A stretch of DNA of 64,000 bases from Edaphobacter sp. (GCF_028283685.1 NZ_JAPWKF010000001.1:744001-808000); one strand, 5' to 3'; positions 10,145 through 17,531 are shown, counted from the first letter of the stretch. Translations and numbers: made by a program. The notes: generated by a model from the sequence alone, not told the origin.

Positions 10145-10648
10145 ATGGAGCCTATGTCTCAGAGTCCGGTCCCCAATTCATACCTTTCCGCTCCAGCATC
10201 TTCGAATACCCGGCGTGCTTTCTTCCTTGGCTTGCCTGCCTGGCTCTTTTATTCGCTTCTGACCATTCTTGTATGGGGAGCGTGGGGCGCAACATCCAAA
10301 GTGGCTTCCGATGGCATTGATGCCAATACGAACCAGATTTTCTTTACTCTGGGTCTTCTTCCGCTGATGTTCTTTGTGCTGCGTTCACCGCGTATCCGGG
10401 GTGGCCATCAGCGACGCAGTGGCATAGCATGGGCGTTCTTCACCGGCTTACTTGGCGGCGTGGGCAACATTGCATTTTTTCGTGCCCTTGAAATTGGCGG
10501 TAAAGCCTCAATCGTAGTGCCGACGACTGCGCTTTTTCCGCTGGTGACCGTCGTCCTTGCAGTCATCGTACTGCACGAGAGGATCAGCACTGAGCAGTGG
10601 TTCGGGCTTGCGCTTGCGTTCATCGCTATCTATTTACTAAGTGCCTAG
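10145..10648 (+). CDS. half-size EamA/DMT membrane transporter, first of a pair
   Basis: A 167-residue protein with a short polar N-terminus and five predicted membrane segments, i.e. one EamA domain instead of the usual two. It contains the motif ALEIGGKASIVVP followed by LFPLVTVVLAV and a final segment WFGLALAFIAIYLLS. AAGG lies 7 bases before the ATG. The next gene encodes another single-domain EamA protein starting 11 bp later, so the two probably assemble as a heterodimer resembling a standard ten-helix drug/metabolite transporter. Given the locus, sugar or sugar-acid transport is possible but not shown. Confidence 0.8.
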   Translation: MEPMSQSPVPNSYLSAPASSNTRRAFFLGLPAWLFYSLLTILVWGAWGATSKVASDGIDANTNQIFFTLGLLPLMFFVLRSPRIRGGHQRRSGIAWAFFTGLLGGVGNIAFFRALEIGGKASIVVPTTALFPLVTVVLAVIVLHERISTEQWFGLALAFIAIYLLSA

Positions 10649-10659
10649 GAGGTTCATTC

Positions 10660-11115
10660 ATGCCAGCTGCCGCGTTATTTTTTGTATTCGTTTCTCTGCT
10701 GCTCTGGGGTATAAGTGGCGTTACGCAGAAGCTATCGACCAATCGGATCTCCAGCGAACTCTCTTTCCTATGGTTTACATGTGCGATGGTCCTCATCTCT
10801 GCAGCTCTGATTCTGTTCGAACCTATGCACTGGCACGTCTCTCGATTAACGTTCTGGCTCGCCGTCTCTGGCGGAACGCTCAATGGCCTGGGGGCTCTCA
10901 CTAGTTTCTTGGCCCTCGAATCCGGCGGCAAAGCCTCGATTGTTATCTCACTCATCTCGCTCTTTCCGCTACCCACGGTGGCGTTTGCCATCGTGGTTCT
11001 ACATGAGCATTTGACTGTTGCGCAGGCTATAGGTATTGCACTTGCGATCGCTGCCGCTATTCTGCTCTCACAGGAGAAGACAGAGACTCTACCGGAGCAA
11101 GTGCCCGATCGGTGA
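10660..11115 (+). CDS. half-size EamA/DMT membrane transporter, second of a pair
   Basis: 151 residues, five membrane segments, a second single EamA domain. It shares with its neighbour the conserved stretch ALESGGKASIVIS then LFPLPTVAFAIVVLHE. ATG 10660 has a perfect TAGGAGG ribosome site 7 bases upstream, just after the preceding stop, showing it is a separately translated protein and not a frameshifted half of one gene. It has the minimal form, starting almost directly in the first membrane helix. Likely partner subunit of the preceding protein. Confidence 0.8.
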   Translation: MPAAALFFVFVSLLLWGISGVTQKLSTNRISSELSFLWFTCAMVLISAALILFEPMHWHVSRLTFWLAVSGGTLNGLGALTSFLALESGGKASIVISLISLFPLPTVAFAIVVLHEHLTVAQAIGIALAIAAAILLSQEKTETLPEQVPDR

Positions 11116-11420
11116 TCGGCACATCTTCCATTACGAGATGCGTGGAATTCTTCGCACACATAAACCTTTTCGAGTTTTGGAATCTTAAACCAGGCAAAGA
11201 TTGTCGCCACGAATATCCCGGGATTTCTTCGTAAGCTTTGGACGGCCGTCTATTCGCATCATCCAGACCCCGTACGTAAATGAATTGTGGCGAACGCATA
11301 GATATATTTAAAGGGCCATCGACCTCGCAACAAACGGCAGCACCAGAATTGTTCCGATCGCTGCCAATCCAATTTCGCAAAAATGCACATCAGACCGTCT
11401 AAGCTGTGGTGGAGTTTTAC
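11116..11420. other. gap without recognisable gene
   Basis: About 300 bases after the EamA pair. I see no convincing coding frame, RNA gene or strong hairpin. It ends in a GGAG ribosome site for the small exported protein that follows, so a promoter is presumably inside it. Confidence 0.4.
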
Positions 11421-11681
11421 ATGAAGCTTTGCGTGTTGTCGGCGTTGTGCGCGTTCTATTCACCGATGGCTCTTGCACAACAGACGATTCATCCCTGGGC
11501 GACCTCAAGAATGTCGTCGACGGGGCTGACGCCGATCAGGGGAAGTTTCCCAGGCGACGACCGGATTGTGGATTTGGAAAACGCGCCCGACCGGGCGGAG
11601 GCTGAAGCAGCTGTGTCTGAGGGCGCAAGCACACAACGCTCGGATCAAGTCGAATTTTCGTCTATATGGAAACTCGGCTGA
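11421..11681 (+). CDS. small secreted protein of unknown function, possibly a remnant
   Basis: ATG 11421 follows GGAG by 6 bases and opens a clean signal peptide (MKLCVLSALCAF, cleavage near ALAQQ). The remaining 65 or so residues are polar, with DDRIVDLENAPDRAEAEAAVSE, and match no family I recognise. Only the leader looks authentic; the mature part could be frame debris after a signal peptide. It stands alone between the EamA pair and the TetR gene. Confidence 0.35.
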   Translation: MKLCVLSALCAFYSPMALAQQTIHPWATSRMSSTGLTPIRGSFPGDDRIVDLENAPDRAEAEAAVSEGASTQRSDQVEFSSIWKLG

Positions 11682-11789
11682 ACCAGCTCTGGTCGCGAGC
11701 AGACTTGGCGAGGCTATGCCGGTTCGCCAACTTTTATAGGCTAACTTGAGCAAGCCTTCGTTATTCCGTAGGGTCAATCCGTCACACGG

Positions 11790-11830
11790 CTCTTAAAATG
11801 GGAGCAGGTCCTCCTGAGGATTGTTCCCAT
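11790..11830 (-). terminator. probable terminator of the TetR gene
   Basis: On the minus strand, 31 bp after the TetR stop, an imperfect hairpin (outer arms ATGGGA/TCCCAT, inner arms TCCTC/GAGGA) is followed by TTTTAAGA. Arrangement and position fit an intrinsic terminator. Confidence 0.5.
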
Positions 11831-11860
11831 TGATCACGGCTAATCGGCTATCGCATCAAG

Positions 11861-12496
11861 TCACGCTGCTCCGTAGATTTTCAGGAAGGCCTCCACAGCA
11901 GATTGCGCTCTTGCCTCCATCGCCTTCTGTGACCGAGGAACGTCAAGTCTCAGCAAGGCTTGATGGATCAGGTCCCCTACCAGCAACCCCGCAAATTGCT
12001 GGGCGGCCAGTTGCGAGTCGGAAATAGACAGCGTTCCTCGCCTTGCCTGCTCCTTCAGGTGGGCCGCAATCTTCGCGATGCCGCGATCTGGACCACGCTC
12101 TGTCATGAACTCGGCAGCCTGCGGAAATTGCGGCGCTTGCGCGTACACCAGACGTATGAGCGCCGTGTGCTCGTCGCTCAGTAGGGATCGAAGGAGTTCC
12201 CTGGCTACATCGAGCAGCAGCGGCCGGATGGGTCGCTCCTCCTGGAAGAGCTCGGTGACGCGGTCCGCAATCTTCGATGTGCGATGGTCGATGACAGCCA
12301 GGAACAACTCCTCTTTACTGCTGAAGCGAGAGTAGAGGGCACGCTTCGATGAGTGGGCACGAGCCGCGATTTCAGCGGTACTCGCCGCTTCGTATCCCAC
12401 TTCGAAAAAAACTTCCGCCGCAATATCGAGCAGTTGCGTCAGGCGCAGCTGCTCTTCTACTGCCTTCGGGAGTCCACTGGATTTCGGTCTTGCCAT
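11861..12496 (-). CDS. TetR/AcrR family transcriptional regulator
   Basis: 211 residues, normal for the family. The N-terminal helix-turn-helix is clear (DIAAEVFFEVGYEAASTAEI then SSKRALYSRFSSKEELFLAV, residues about 25-70). The C-terminal part resembles AefR-like ligand domains. It is divergent from a two-gene membrane-protein operon, with a perfect inverted repeat in the 130-bp gap, so it probably represses itself and that operon until it binds a small hydrophobic ligand. Ligand unknown. Confidence 0.9.
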   Translation of the reverse strand: MARPKSSGLPKAVEEQLRLTQLLDIAAEVFFEVGYEAASTAEIAARAHSSKRALYSRFSSKEELFLAVIDHRTSKIADRVTELFQEERPIRPLLLDVARELLRSLLSDEHTALIRLVYAQAPQFPQAAEFMTERGPDRGIAKIAAHLKEQARRGTLSISDSQLAAQQFAGLLVGDLIHQALLRLDVPRSQKAMEARAQSAVEAFLKIYGAA

Positions 12497-12537
12497 CAGT
12501 TTCTATTTTGCATCGTTCTTCACCAAGCTTCATCTGT

Positions 12538-12563
12538 TTAATGGTACTAATTGGTACCATTAA
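12538..12563. promoter_or_regulatory. candidate TetR operator palindrome
   Basis: Perfect 10-bp arms TTAATGGTAC and GTACCATTAA separated by TAATTG, in the gap between the divergent TetR gene and the DUF6640-like/DoxX operon. Size and position are those of a TetR-family operator controlling both directions. Confidence 0.7.
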
Positions 12564-12626
12564 TGGAAAGGCCGATCACTGCCCTTCCATTTGGGTTTTG
12601 AACGTTTCCGTCCAGGAGAGACATCG

Positions 12627-13061
12627 ATGCGCATGCCGATTGTCAGTCGTATCCTATTTTGTTTCGTAAGCCTCTATCTCGTCGTCGGCGCTCACATCGC
12701 CGACTATAGCCGCACACACCTGCTCGATCCTCTCTGGCCGCCCCACGCAAAATTTCATGATGGTCAGACCCTCATGTTCTCCATCTTTCTCGCGGCGCTT
12801 ACTATCTTTTTCGCCCTAAGCAAAACACAGGACAGAAGTGTCACGCTGATCGCAACCACCTCGTTTGCCGCCCTGTACTGGGTTACGCAGGCATTGGCAA
12901 TCGTGTATCCCGGCACCGCTTTCGTTGATCCCGAGTTCAATACTCCGAGCGCTTATCTCCTGGGTTTGCCCGCACAGGTAGTCATTGATGTCATAGCTCT
13001 GTGCCTTATCTCTGTGGCCTCATATCTGGCTGGGCGCAGAACATCCCGCTGGATGGAGTGA
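12627..13061 (+). CDS. small four-helix membrane protein (DUF6640-like)
   Basis: 144 residues with about four membrane segments. The N-terminus has VGAHIADYSRTHL and PLWPPHAKFHDGQ, a conserved pattern I associate with the DUF6640 group of small membrane proteins; the name is from memory and moderately sure. ATG 12627 follows AGGAGAG by 6 bases. First gene of the operon facing TetR; a DoxX-like gene starts 41 bp after it. No biochemical role is known to me. Confidence 0.65.
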   Translation: MRMPIVSRILFCFVSLYLVVGAHIADYSRTHLLDPLWPPHAKFHDGQTLMFSIFLAALTIFFALSKTQDRSVTLIATTSFAALYWVTQALAIVYPGTAFVDPEFNTPSAYLLGLPAQVVIDVIALCLISVASYLAGRRTSRWME

Positions 13062-13101
13062 CGCAAATGGACTCGTACAACCGCATGAAATGGAGGTCAC
13101 A

Positions 13102-13506
13102 ATGAACACACAGAAACCAAGTCGAATTTTGTACTGGATATTGACGTTGCTCGTGCTTCTGCCCACCGCAGGCTCCGCGTTCCCCGAACTTTTTGCGGGA
13201 GGTGCGAAGGCTACCGTCCAGTCTTACCAATTGCTTGGATATCCGCTCTACCTGATGAAGATCCTCGGCTTTTCGAAGATCCTGGGAGCGATCGTCATCC
13301 TGATCGATCGAAACCGCCCATGGACGGAATGGGCCTACGCAGGCTTCGGCATCCTGTTTCTGGGTGCTACGGCTTCGCACCTGCTAAGCCGGGACTTCGT
13401 TCATGCACCGATACCATTCGTGTTCTTCCTCCTCCTCGCAGGGTCATATGCATTTTGGAGCAGAAACAAAGCCAGGCCCCTAAGCGCGCTTGCGATGAAC
13501 GAATGA
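13102..13506 (+). CDS. DoxX-like family membrane protein
   Basis: 134 residues, four membrane helices, with the DoxX-like layout: YWILTLLVLLPTAGSAFPEL, a second helix around YPLYLMKILGFSKILGAIVIL, then WTEWAYAGFGILFLGA and a last helix. ATG 13102 follows GGAGG by 5 bases; an ATG-like start four codons earlier lacks this. Second gene of the TetR-facing operon. DoxX-like proteins often occur in stress- or redox-related operons; here the specific role is unknown. Confidence 0.8.
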   Translation: MNTQKPSRILYWILTLLVLLPTAGSAFPELFAGGAKATVQSYQLLGYPLYLMKILGFSKILGAIVILIDRNRPWTEWAYAGFGILFLGATASHLLSRDFVHAPIPFVFFLLLAGSYAFWSRNKARPLSALAMNE

Positions 13507-14008
13507 TCCAGTGTTTGATGCGGTAGTTTTCACCTGCTCAGACTGGATCCCCAACAACTCCCAGGCTACGCGTTGTGCCTTCTTTTTGTCATTGCAATGG
13601 AGATAGCCCTACGGTTTGGCGGGTAAATCTTGGAAATGACGAGGAATAGAAGGGGAACACCCCGGAGAGGGTTAGAGGACCAATTCTGGCTGAAGGGGTT
13701 ACCATAATCACATCAGCGATGACCTGAAGCGGCAATTGGGAATGCCTCTAAAAGACTGCCCTGATAACACCAAATGAGACTTTGCGGTACTGGGGATCGG
13801 TGAACATAAATCTTCGAGTCGCCTTCTTTGCAGATCCTTTGAGTAATCTCATCGAAGTGATTCGAGCGATGAAGGATTAATGACGGACAACGCGCTTCCC
13901 GGCTCGAAAATCGCTAATGCGCTCATCGAGCGAACGCGAATGAGTGCGTTGGCCTGTTCTCGCCAGATGAGATCGTGTGCCGAAGAGCCCCGCGCCGTTT
14001 GAAATCTC
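13507..14008. other. 500-bp gap, no convincing gene
   Basis: Between the DoxX-like gene and the MFS gene, which converge on it. Only a 40-codon open frame beginning near 13880 can be seen; it has no ribosome site and no similarity. I see no strong hairpin with a U-tract. Probably decayed DNA. Confidence 0.4.
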
Positions 14009-15232
14009 TCACCTCTGAGACACGCGTGTAGTCAAAGCCCAGATTCCCAGAGCTGCCATGCTGAAAGAGGCTCCCAGCGCACACACACCAGCCCAGTGAA
14101 AAGCTGCATATGTTCTGGTAGCGGCGAGAGCGCCGACGCCGCTACCAACGGAATAAAACACCATGTATGCAGCCACCAGGCGGCTCTTTGCCTCAGGCCG
14201 TGCAGCGAAGATCATACTTTGGTTCGTTACATGCACCGCCTGTACGGCGAAATCGAGAAGAATAATTCCAATGACCAGCGCCAGAAGTGATCGGTGCAGA
14301 CATGCAATGCATATCCACGAGATGAGCAGAATCCCCAGGCCAATACCGGTCGTCCACTGTCCCCACCCCTGATCAACCAGTTGTCCTGCTCTTCCGGCGG
14401 CAACTGCGCCTGCCACGCCTGCTAACCCAAATAAGCCAATCGCCGTATGCGAGAGTGGATGCGGCGGCTCGCTTAGAGGCAACACCAAAGAGGTCCACAG
14501 CGTGCTGAATGCAGCAAACAGCAGCAGTGCAATTGCTGCCCGGACACGCAGGACAGGAGTTGTGACGTAAAGCGCAAAGGTTGAGCGAAGAAGCTGCGCG
14601 TACGAACTTCGCATTTCGGACCCGGAATCCGGAATGATTCGAGACAACGTGCCGGCCAAGACCAGAGTTAGCAGCGCCGACGTAAGGTAGACGGCCCGCC
14701 AGCCTCCTATATCGCTCAAAGCTCCTGCGACTACACGAGCCAGCAGGATGCCCAGCACGACACCGCTGGTTACCGTACCGACCGCGCGACCGCGTTTCTC
14801 GGGAGGGACAAGGCTTGCGGCAAATGCCACCAATACCTGGACCACCACGGCCAGGAGCCCAACGAAGAACAGGCCGATGAGCAACAGCCATTCCGAAGGA
14901 GCCAGACCCACAAGAGCAAGCACAATTGCGGACAACGAGAGTTGAGTTAAGACGAGCCGCCGGCGGTTCAAGAGGTCGCCGAGAGGTACGACGAAGAGAA
15001 GTCCCACAGCATAGCCAATCTGGGTCACCAGGATGACCGAGCCGGCCGACGACCGGCTGAAGCCGAACTCCTGCGCCATCGAGTCAAGAAGCGGCTGGGC
15101 ACAATAAATATTCGCGACGCTGATCCCGGCAGCTATGGCAAACAGCAACAGAGTAACTTTTGTAAGCTGCCCGGTGTGGCTTGCTTCAATCTCAATCCGC
15201 GAACAGGCTGCCGGCGGTTTTGCGCACAACAT
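14009..15232 (-). CDS. MFS transporter, drug/metabolite efflux type
   Basis: 407 residues with twelve predicted helices. Helix 1 reads LLLFAIAAGISVANIYCAQPLL and the loop 2-3 signature is GDLLNRRRLVLTQ, with the family hallmark RGRAVG in the central loop. It resembles the MFS group that often sits next to HxlR or TetR regulators. ATG 15232 has TTGGAG upstream. An HxlR regulator diverges from it across a palindrome, so it is probably induced with that regulator's ligand. Likely proton-driven efflux; substrate unknown. Confidence 0.85.
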   Translation of the reverse strand: MLCAKPPAACSRIEIEASHTGQLTKVTLLLFAIAAGISVANIYCAQPLLDSMAQEFGFSRSSAGSVILVTQIGYAVGLLFVVPLGDLLNRRRLVLTQLSLSAIVLALVGLAPSEWLLLIGLFFVGLLAVVVQVLVAFAASLVPPEKRGRAVGTVTSGVVLGILLARVVAGALSDIGGWRAVYLTSALLTLVLAGTLSRIIPDSGSEMRSSYAQLLRSTFALYVTTPVLRVRAAIALLLFAAFSTLWTSLVLPLSEPPHPLSHTAIGLFGLAGVAGAVAAGRAGQLVDQGWGQWTTGIGLGILLISWICIACLHRSLLALVIGIILLDFAVQAVHVTNQSMIFAARPEAKSRLVAAYMVFYSVGSGVGALAATRTYAAFHWAGVCALGASFSMAALGIWALTTRVSQR

Positions 15233-15241
15233 GATTCACTC

Positions 15242-15268
15242 CAAGTGGTTCTAAATCAGAACCACTTG
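15242..15268. promoter_or_regulatory. candidate HxlR operator palindrome
   Basis: Perfect 11-bp arms CAAGTGGTTCT and AGAACCACTTG around a 5-bp spacer, within the 83-bp gap between the MFS and HxlR genes. HxlR proteins bind such dyads as dimers. In addition ATTCACTCCAA (15234-15244) and TTGGAGTGAAT (15303-15313) form an outer inverted repeat that contains the two ribosome sites. Confidence 0.65.
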
Positions 15269-15315
15269 AATCATACAGAATCCGGTTCGATAATCAAACC
15301 AATTGGAGTGAATGC

Positions 15316-15771
15316 TTGAAGCCTCAAATGAAGCCAACAAAAGAAACATGTCCGGTCGCGCGGTCGCTTGAGATCATTGGAGATCGCTGGTCGCTGCTGA
15401 TACTTCGTAACGCATTTGATGGAATGCGCCGCTTCGGCGAATTTCAAAGGGATCTCGGACTTTCCAAAAGTGTGCTGGCTGGCCGCCTTCAGGTGCTCGT
15501 ATCGAATGGCGTTCTTCATGTGGTGCCTGGAGAGGATGGCAGTGCTTATCAGCAATACGAGCTGACTAAAAAGGGGCGCGGTCTGTTTCATGTGATCGTG
15601 GGGCTCAGGCAATGGGGAGAAGCTTTTCTGTTTGCTCCGCGGGAAGAGCGTTCGGCCCTAGTCGAGCGGGCATCCGGCAAGCCGATTGGGCCACTCGCGC
15701 TGCGTTCTCGTACAGGAAAATCGCTTACCCCGGATGACGTCGTGGTTCGAAAGATCCAGACGTCAAGATAG
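15316..15771 (+). CDS. HxlR family winged-helix regulator
   Basis: About 151 residues. The family core is plain: CPVARSLEIIGDRWSLLILR, then FGEFQRDLGLSKSVLAGRL (recognition helix) and YELTKKGRGL (wing). GGAG at 15305-15308 is 7 bases before a TTG at 15316, while the in-frame ATG at 15328 lacks a ribosome site, so TTG is the more probable start. Divergent from the MFS pump with a palindrome between, hence probable controller of the pump and of itself. The C-terminal 40 residues are a longer tail than usual. Confidence 0.88.
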   Translation: MKPQMKPTKETCPVARSLEIIGDRWSLLILRNAFDGMRRFGEFQRDLGLSKSVLAGRLQVLVSNGVLHVVPGEDGSAYQQYELTKKGRGLFHVIVGLRQWGEAFLFAPREERSALVERASGKPIGPLALRSRTGKSLTPDDVVVRKIQTSR

Positions 15772-15989
15772 GAGATGTCAGGAGCTTTTGAAGGGGCCGC
15801 GCAGGTAAAAAATCTGCATGTCTGTCTCGATAAGCACATCATCGCCAACTCACTCAATGATCGAATGTAGATGAGTGCCAAGCCTCGTTGGAAAACGTTG
15901 ACGATTCGTGATGGGAACATTTGCGACTCGAACGAAGCCTCAGCACATGTCCACACTGGACCCTGCCAGTAGGCTTTTGATATGAACCG

Positions 15990-16307
15990 ATGGCGGATGT
16001 CGTACCAAGCATACGAGGACTACGTTATCGTCGCTCTGCAATGCTGCCCAACAGAAACTCTTCGATGCCCGACTGCTGCGAAATACGCATAGCGGACCAC
16101 GGCCCAGGGTTTCCCGAAGAAGCGCTACCATACCTGTTCGATGCCTTCTACCGAGTCTCCGAATCGCGCAATCAGGAAGACGGTGAGAGCGGTCTTGGCT
16201 TTTCCATCTCGCGGAGAATTGCGGAGCTTCACCACGGCGACATCTTCGCCAAAAATCGCAAAGACACTTCAGGTCTGATCGTCCGCGTTCTGCTGCCGAT
16301 TGCATAA
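15990..16307 (+). pseudogene. histidine kinase C-terminal fragment
   Basis: From about residue 31 of this frame the sequence is a histidine kinase ATPase end: IRIADHGPGFPEEALPYLFDAFYRV (G1/F box, shown in the frame from 16080), then ESGLGFSISRRIAEL (G2 box, with GLGF for the usual GLGL). No dimerisation domain, H-box or N-box is found upstream, and the first 30 residues have no similarity. It therefore cannot be an active kinase and is read as a truncated remnant. Confidence 0.7.
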
Positions 16308-16423
16308 ATTGCTTTCTACACTTCCTTACACTTCTCAGCGCAACAGGTCACGCTTTCCGGGTTCCAAATGAGTAAGTCGGCGCAGGCATGCACTGGCCAA
16401 AATTTTAATCTCAGGAGAGTTTA

Positions 16424-16828
16424 ATGAAACACAAAGTGTCTTCTCTCGTTGCAGTCTCTGTGCTGTGTGCTTCGGCTGCGTTCGCACAGGTAAGCACCTC
16501 CACCACGGCCACAGGTCCCAACGGCAACACTGCGATGCGCACTGCCACTCGGCAGGATGGCCAGACAAACGTGACCGCGACCGGCCCGAATGGCAATACC
16601 GCAAGCCGCACTGTGAGCGGACGTGGCACGGGCGATGTCAACGCCACCACAACTGGCCCCAATGGCAACACTGCCTCTCGCTCAACTTCTCGTTATGCCG
16701 GGGGCAGCTCGAGCACCATGACTGGCCCCAATGGACAAACCGCGACCCGCAATGTCTCAGGGCGCGGCACTGGCACGGCAACAGTGAGTCGCAGCGGGCC
16801 ACGCGGCAGCGCCGTTCGCACTCGTTAG
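16424..16828 (+). CDS. secreted TGPNGNTA-repeat protein of unknown function
   Basis: 134 residues: a signal peptide (MKHKVSSLVAVSVLCASAAFAQ) here given only as its pattern of Lys-rich start and AFAQ cleavage, then 4.5 imperfect repeats of 23-24 residues, each opening TGPNGNTA or a close variant and often ending SGRGTG. The mature part is almost all Gly, Thr, Ser, Asn, Arg with no Cys and no hydrophobic core, so it is probably extended or beta-solenoid-like in the periplasm or outside. AGGAGAG lies 4 bases before the ATG. It precedes the bufferin operon by 272 bp but has no matching sigma promoter. No family recognised. Confidence 0.7.
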   Translation: MKHKVSSLVAVSVLCASAAFAQVSTSTTATGPNGNTAMRTATRQDGQTNVTATGPNGNTASRTVSGRGTGDVNATTTGPNGNTASRSTSRYAGGSSSTMTGPNGQTATRNVSGRGTGTATVSRSGPRGSAVRTR

Positions 16829-16993
16829 AGATATTGTCTTCTTCTATTACGTGCGGCAGAAACCGCAGACCGGCTCTGCCGCACCTGGCTTTCAGCTCAG
16901 AACTTATCGAGAACCTCACGGGCAGTTCCAAGCTTAGCGAGACGCCTCTCTCGGCCCATATCCAAACTCCACAATTATTTTCTCGGTCCGTAG

Positions 16994-17019
16994 GTAACTT
17001 TTTCCGCCTCTGGATCGAA
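16994..17019 (+). promoter_or_regulatory. SigF-like ECF promoter of the bufferin operon
   Basis: GTAACT at 16994-16999, exactly 16 bases, then CGAA at 17016-17019, 81 bp before the precursor ATG. As I recall, the Caulobacter SigF promoter is GTAACC-N16-CGAA, and that sigma factor with anti-sigma NrsF drives the bufferin (gig) genes. Since this operon ends in an ECF sigma and an NrsF-like gene, the site is probably recognised by its own sigma. A second GTAACC at 17047 lacks a matching -10. Confidence 0.65.
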
Positions 17020-17100
17020 CCTTGCTAGTGAGTGGGTAGGCAGAATGTAACCGACGTGCCCACATCATTTTTGTAAAGCACTCACTAGGAGATTGAATTT

Positions 17101-17430
17101 ATGACCAACCGTGTCCTGTCCACCCTTATTCTTGGCGCATTCGCAACCGTGCTCAATCCTGCGCTCGTCGCGCACGCCCAGGATGCTCCAAGTCCTGAGG
17201 CGCAGAAGATCCGAGAGCACAACACCAAGCTGGTTAAGTCCGGCAAGGTTGAGCCCTGCTTTGGCGTTGCCCTCAAAGGGAAGAACGACTGCTTTGCCGG
17301 CGCAGGAACAACGTGCGCAGGGACGAGCACCGCGGACTATCAAGGCAATGCATTCAGGCTGGTTCCCAAGGGAACATGCACCGCGATCCAGACGCCCAAG
17401 GGCAACGGCACTCTTAGCCCTAAGGCATAA
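17101..17430 (+). CDS. bufA: bufferin precursor (DUF2282 / BufA1-like)
   Basis: 109 residues with a signal peptide (hydrophobic residues 6-20, cleavage near VAHAQ). The mature part has the DUF2282 layout with four cysteines at 53, 64, 72 and 93, in [21 protein letters not shown] and VPKGTC. Members are RiPP precursors; in characterised bufferins an MNIO enzyme converts cysteines to thiooxazoles and the product binds copper in the periplasm. Strong AGGAG ribosome site 9 bases before the ATG. First gene of an operon with the modifying enzyme, its partner, a DoxX protein and a sigma/anti-sigma pair, which makes the assignment firm. Metal specificity here is inferred. Confidence 0.88.
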   Translation: MTNRVLSTLILGAFATVLNPALVAHAQDAPSPEAQKIREHNTKLVKSGKVEPCFGVALKGKNDCFAGAGTTCAGTSTADYQGNAFRLVPKGTCTAIQTPKGNGTLSPKA

Positions 17431-17451
17431 CAGGTTACAGAATTCTTCTGC

Positions 17452-17485
17452 AGCGCAGCGGCCGGCAAGCGTTAGCCGCTGCGCT
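17452..17485 (+). promoter_or_regulatory. intra-operon hairpin between bufA and bufB
   Basis: Perfect 11-bp stem (AGCGCAGCGGC and GCCGCTGCGCT) with a 12-base loop, 22 bp after the precursor stop. No U-tract follows, so it is more likely a partial terminator or an mRNA-stabilising end that lets the precursor be made in excess over its enzymes, as is common in RiPP operons. Confidence 0.6.
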
Positions 17486-17531
17486 CTACCTATATCGACC
17501 ACTCCAATATTAATGCTAAGGCAAAGGCGTC

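Noticed and set aside
10145-11115. A single EamA gene split by a frameshift
   Set aside because: The second part has a perfect TAGGAGG ribosome site and its own N-terminal helix, and each part is a complete five-helix domain.
13880-14001. Short plus-strand frame of about 40 codons before the MFS gene
   Set aside because: No ribosome site, no hydrophobic or conserved pattern, and it runs into the end of the MFS gene.
16490-16800. Regular DNA repeats resembling a CRISPR array
   Set aside because: They are in-frame codon repeats of TGPNGNTA inside a gene with signal peptide and ribosome site; units are directly adjoining with no unique spacers.
17047-17052. Second GTAACC motif closer to bufA
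   Set aside because: No CGAA or similar -10 is found at 16 bases or nearby; the site at 16994 has both elements.
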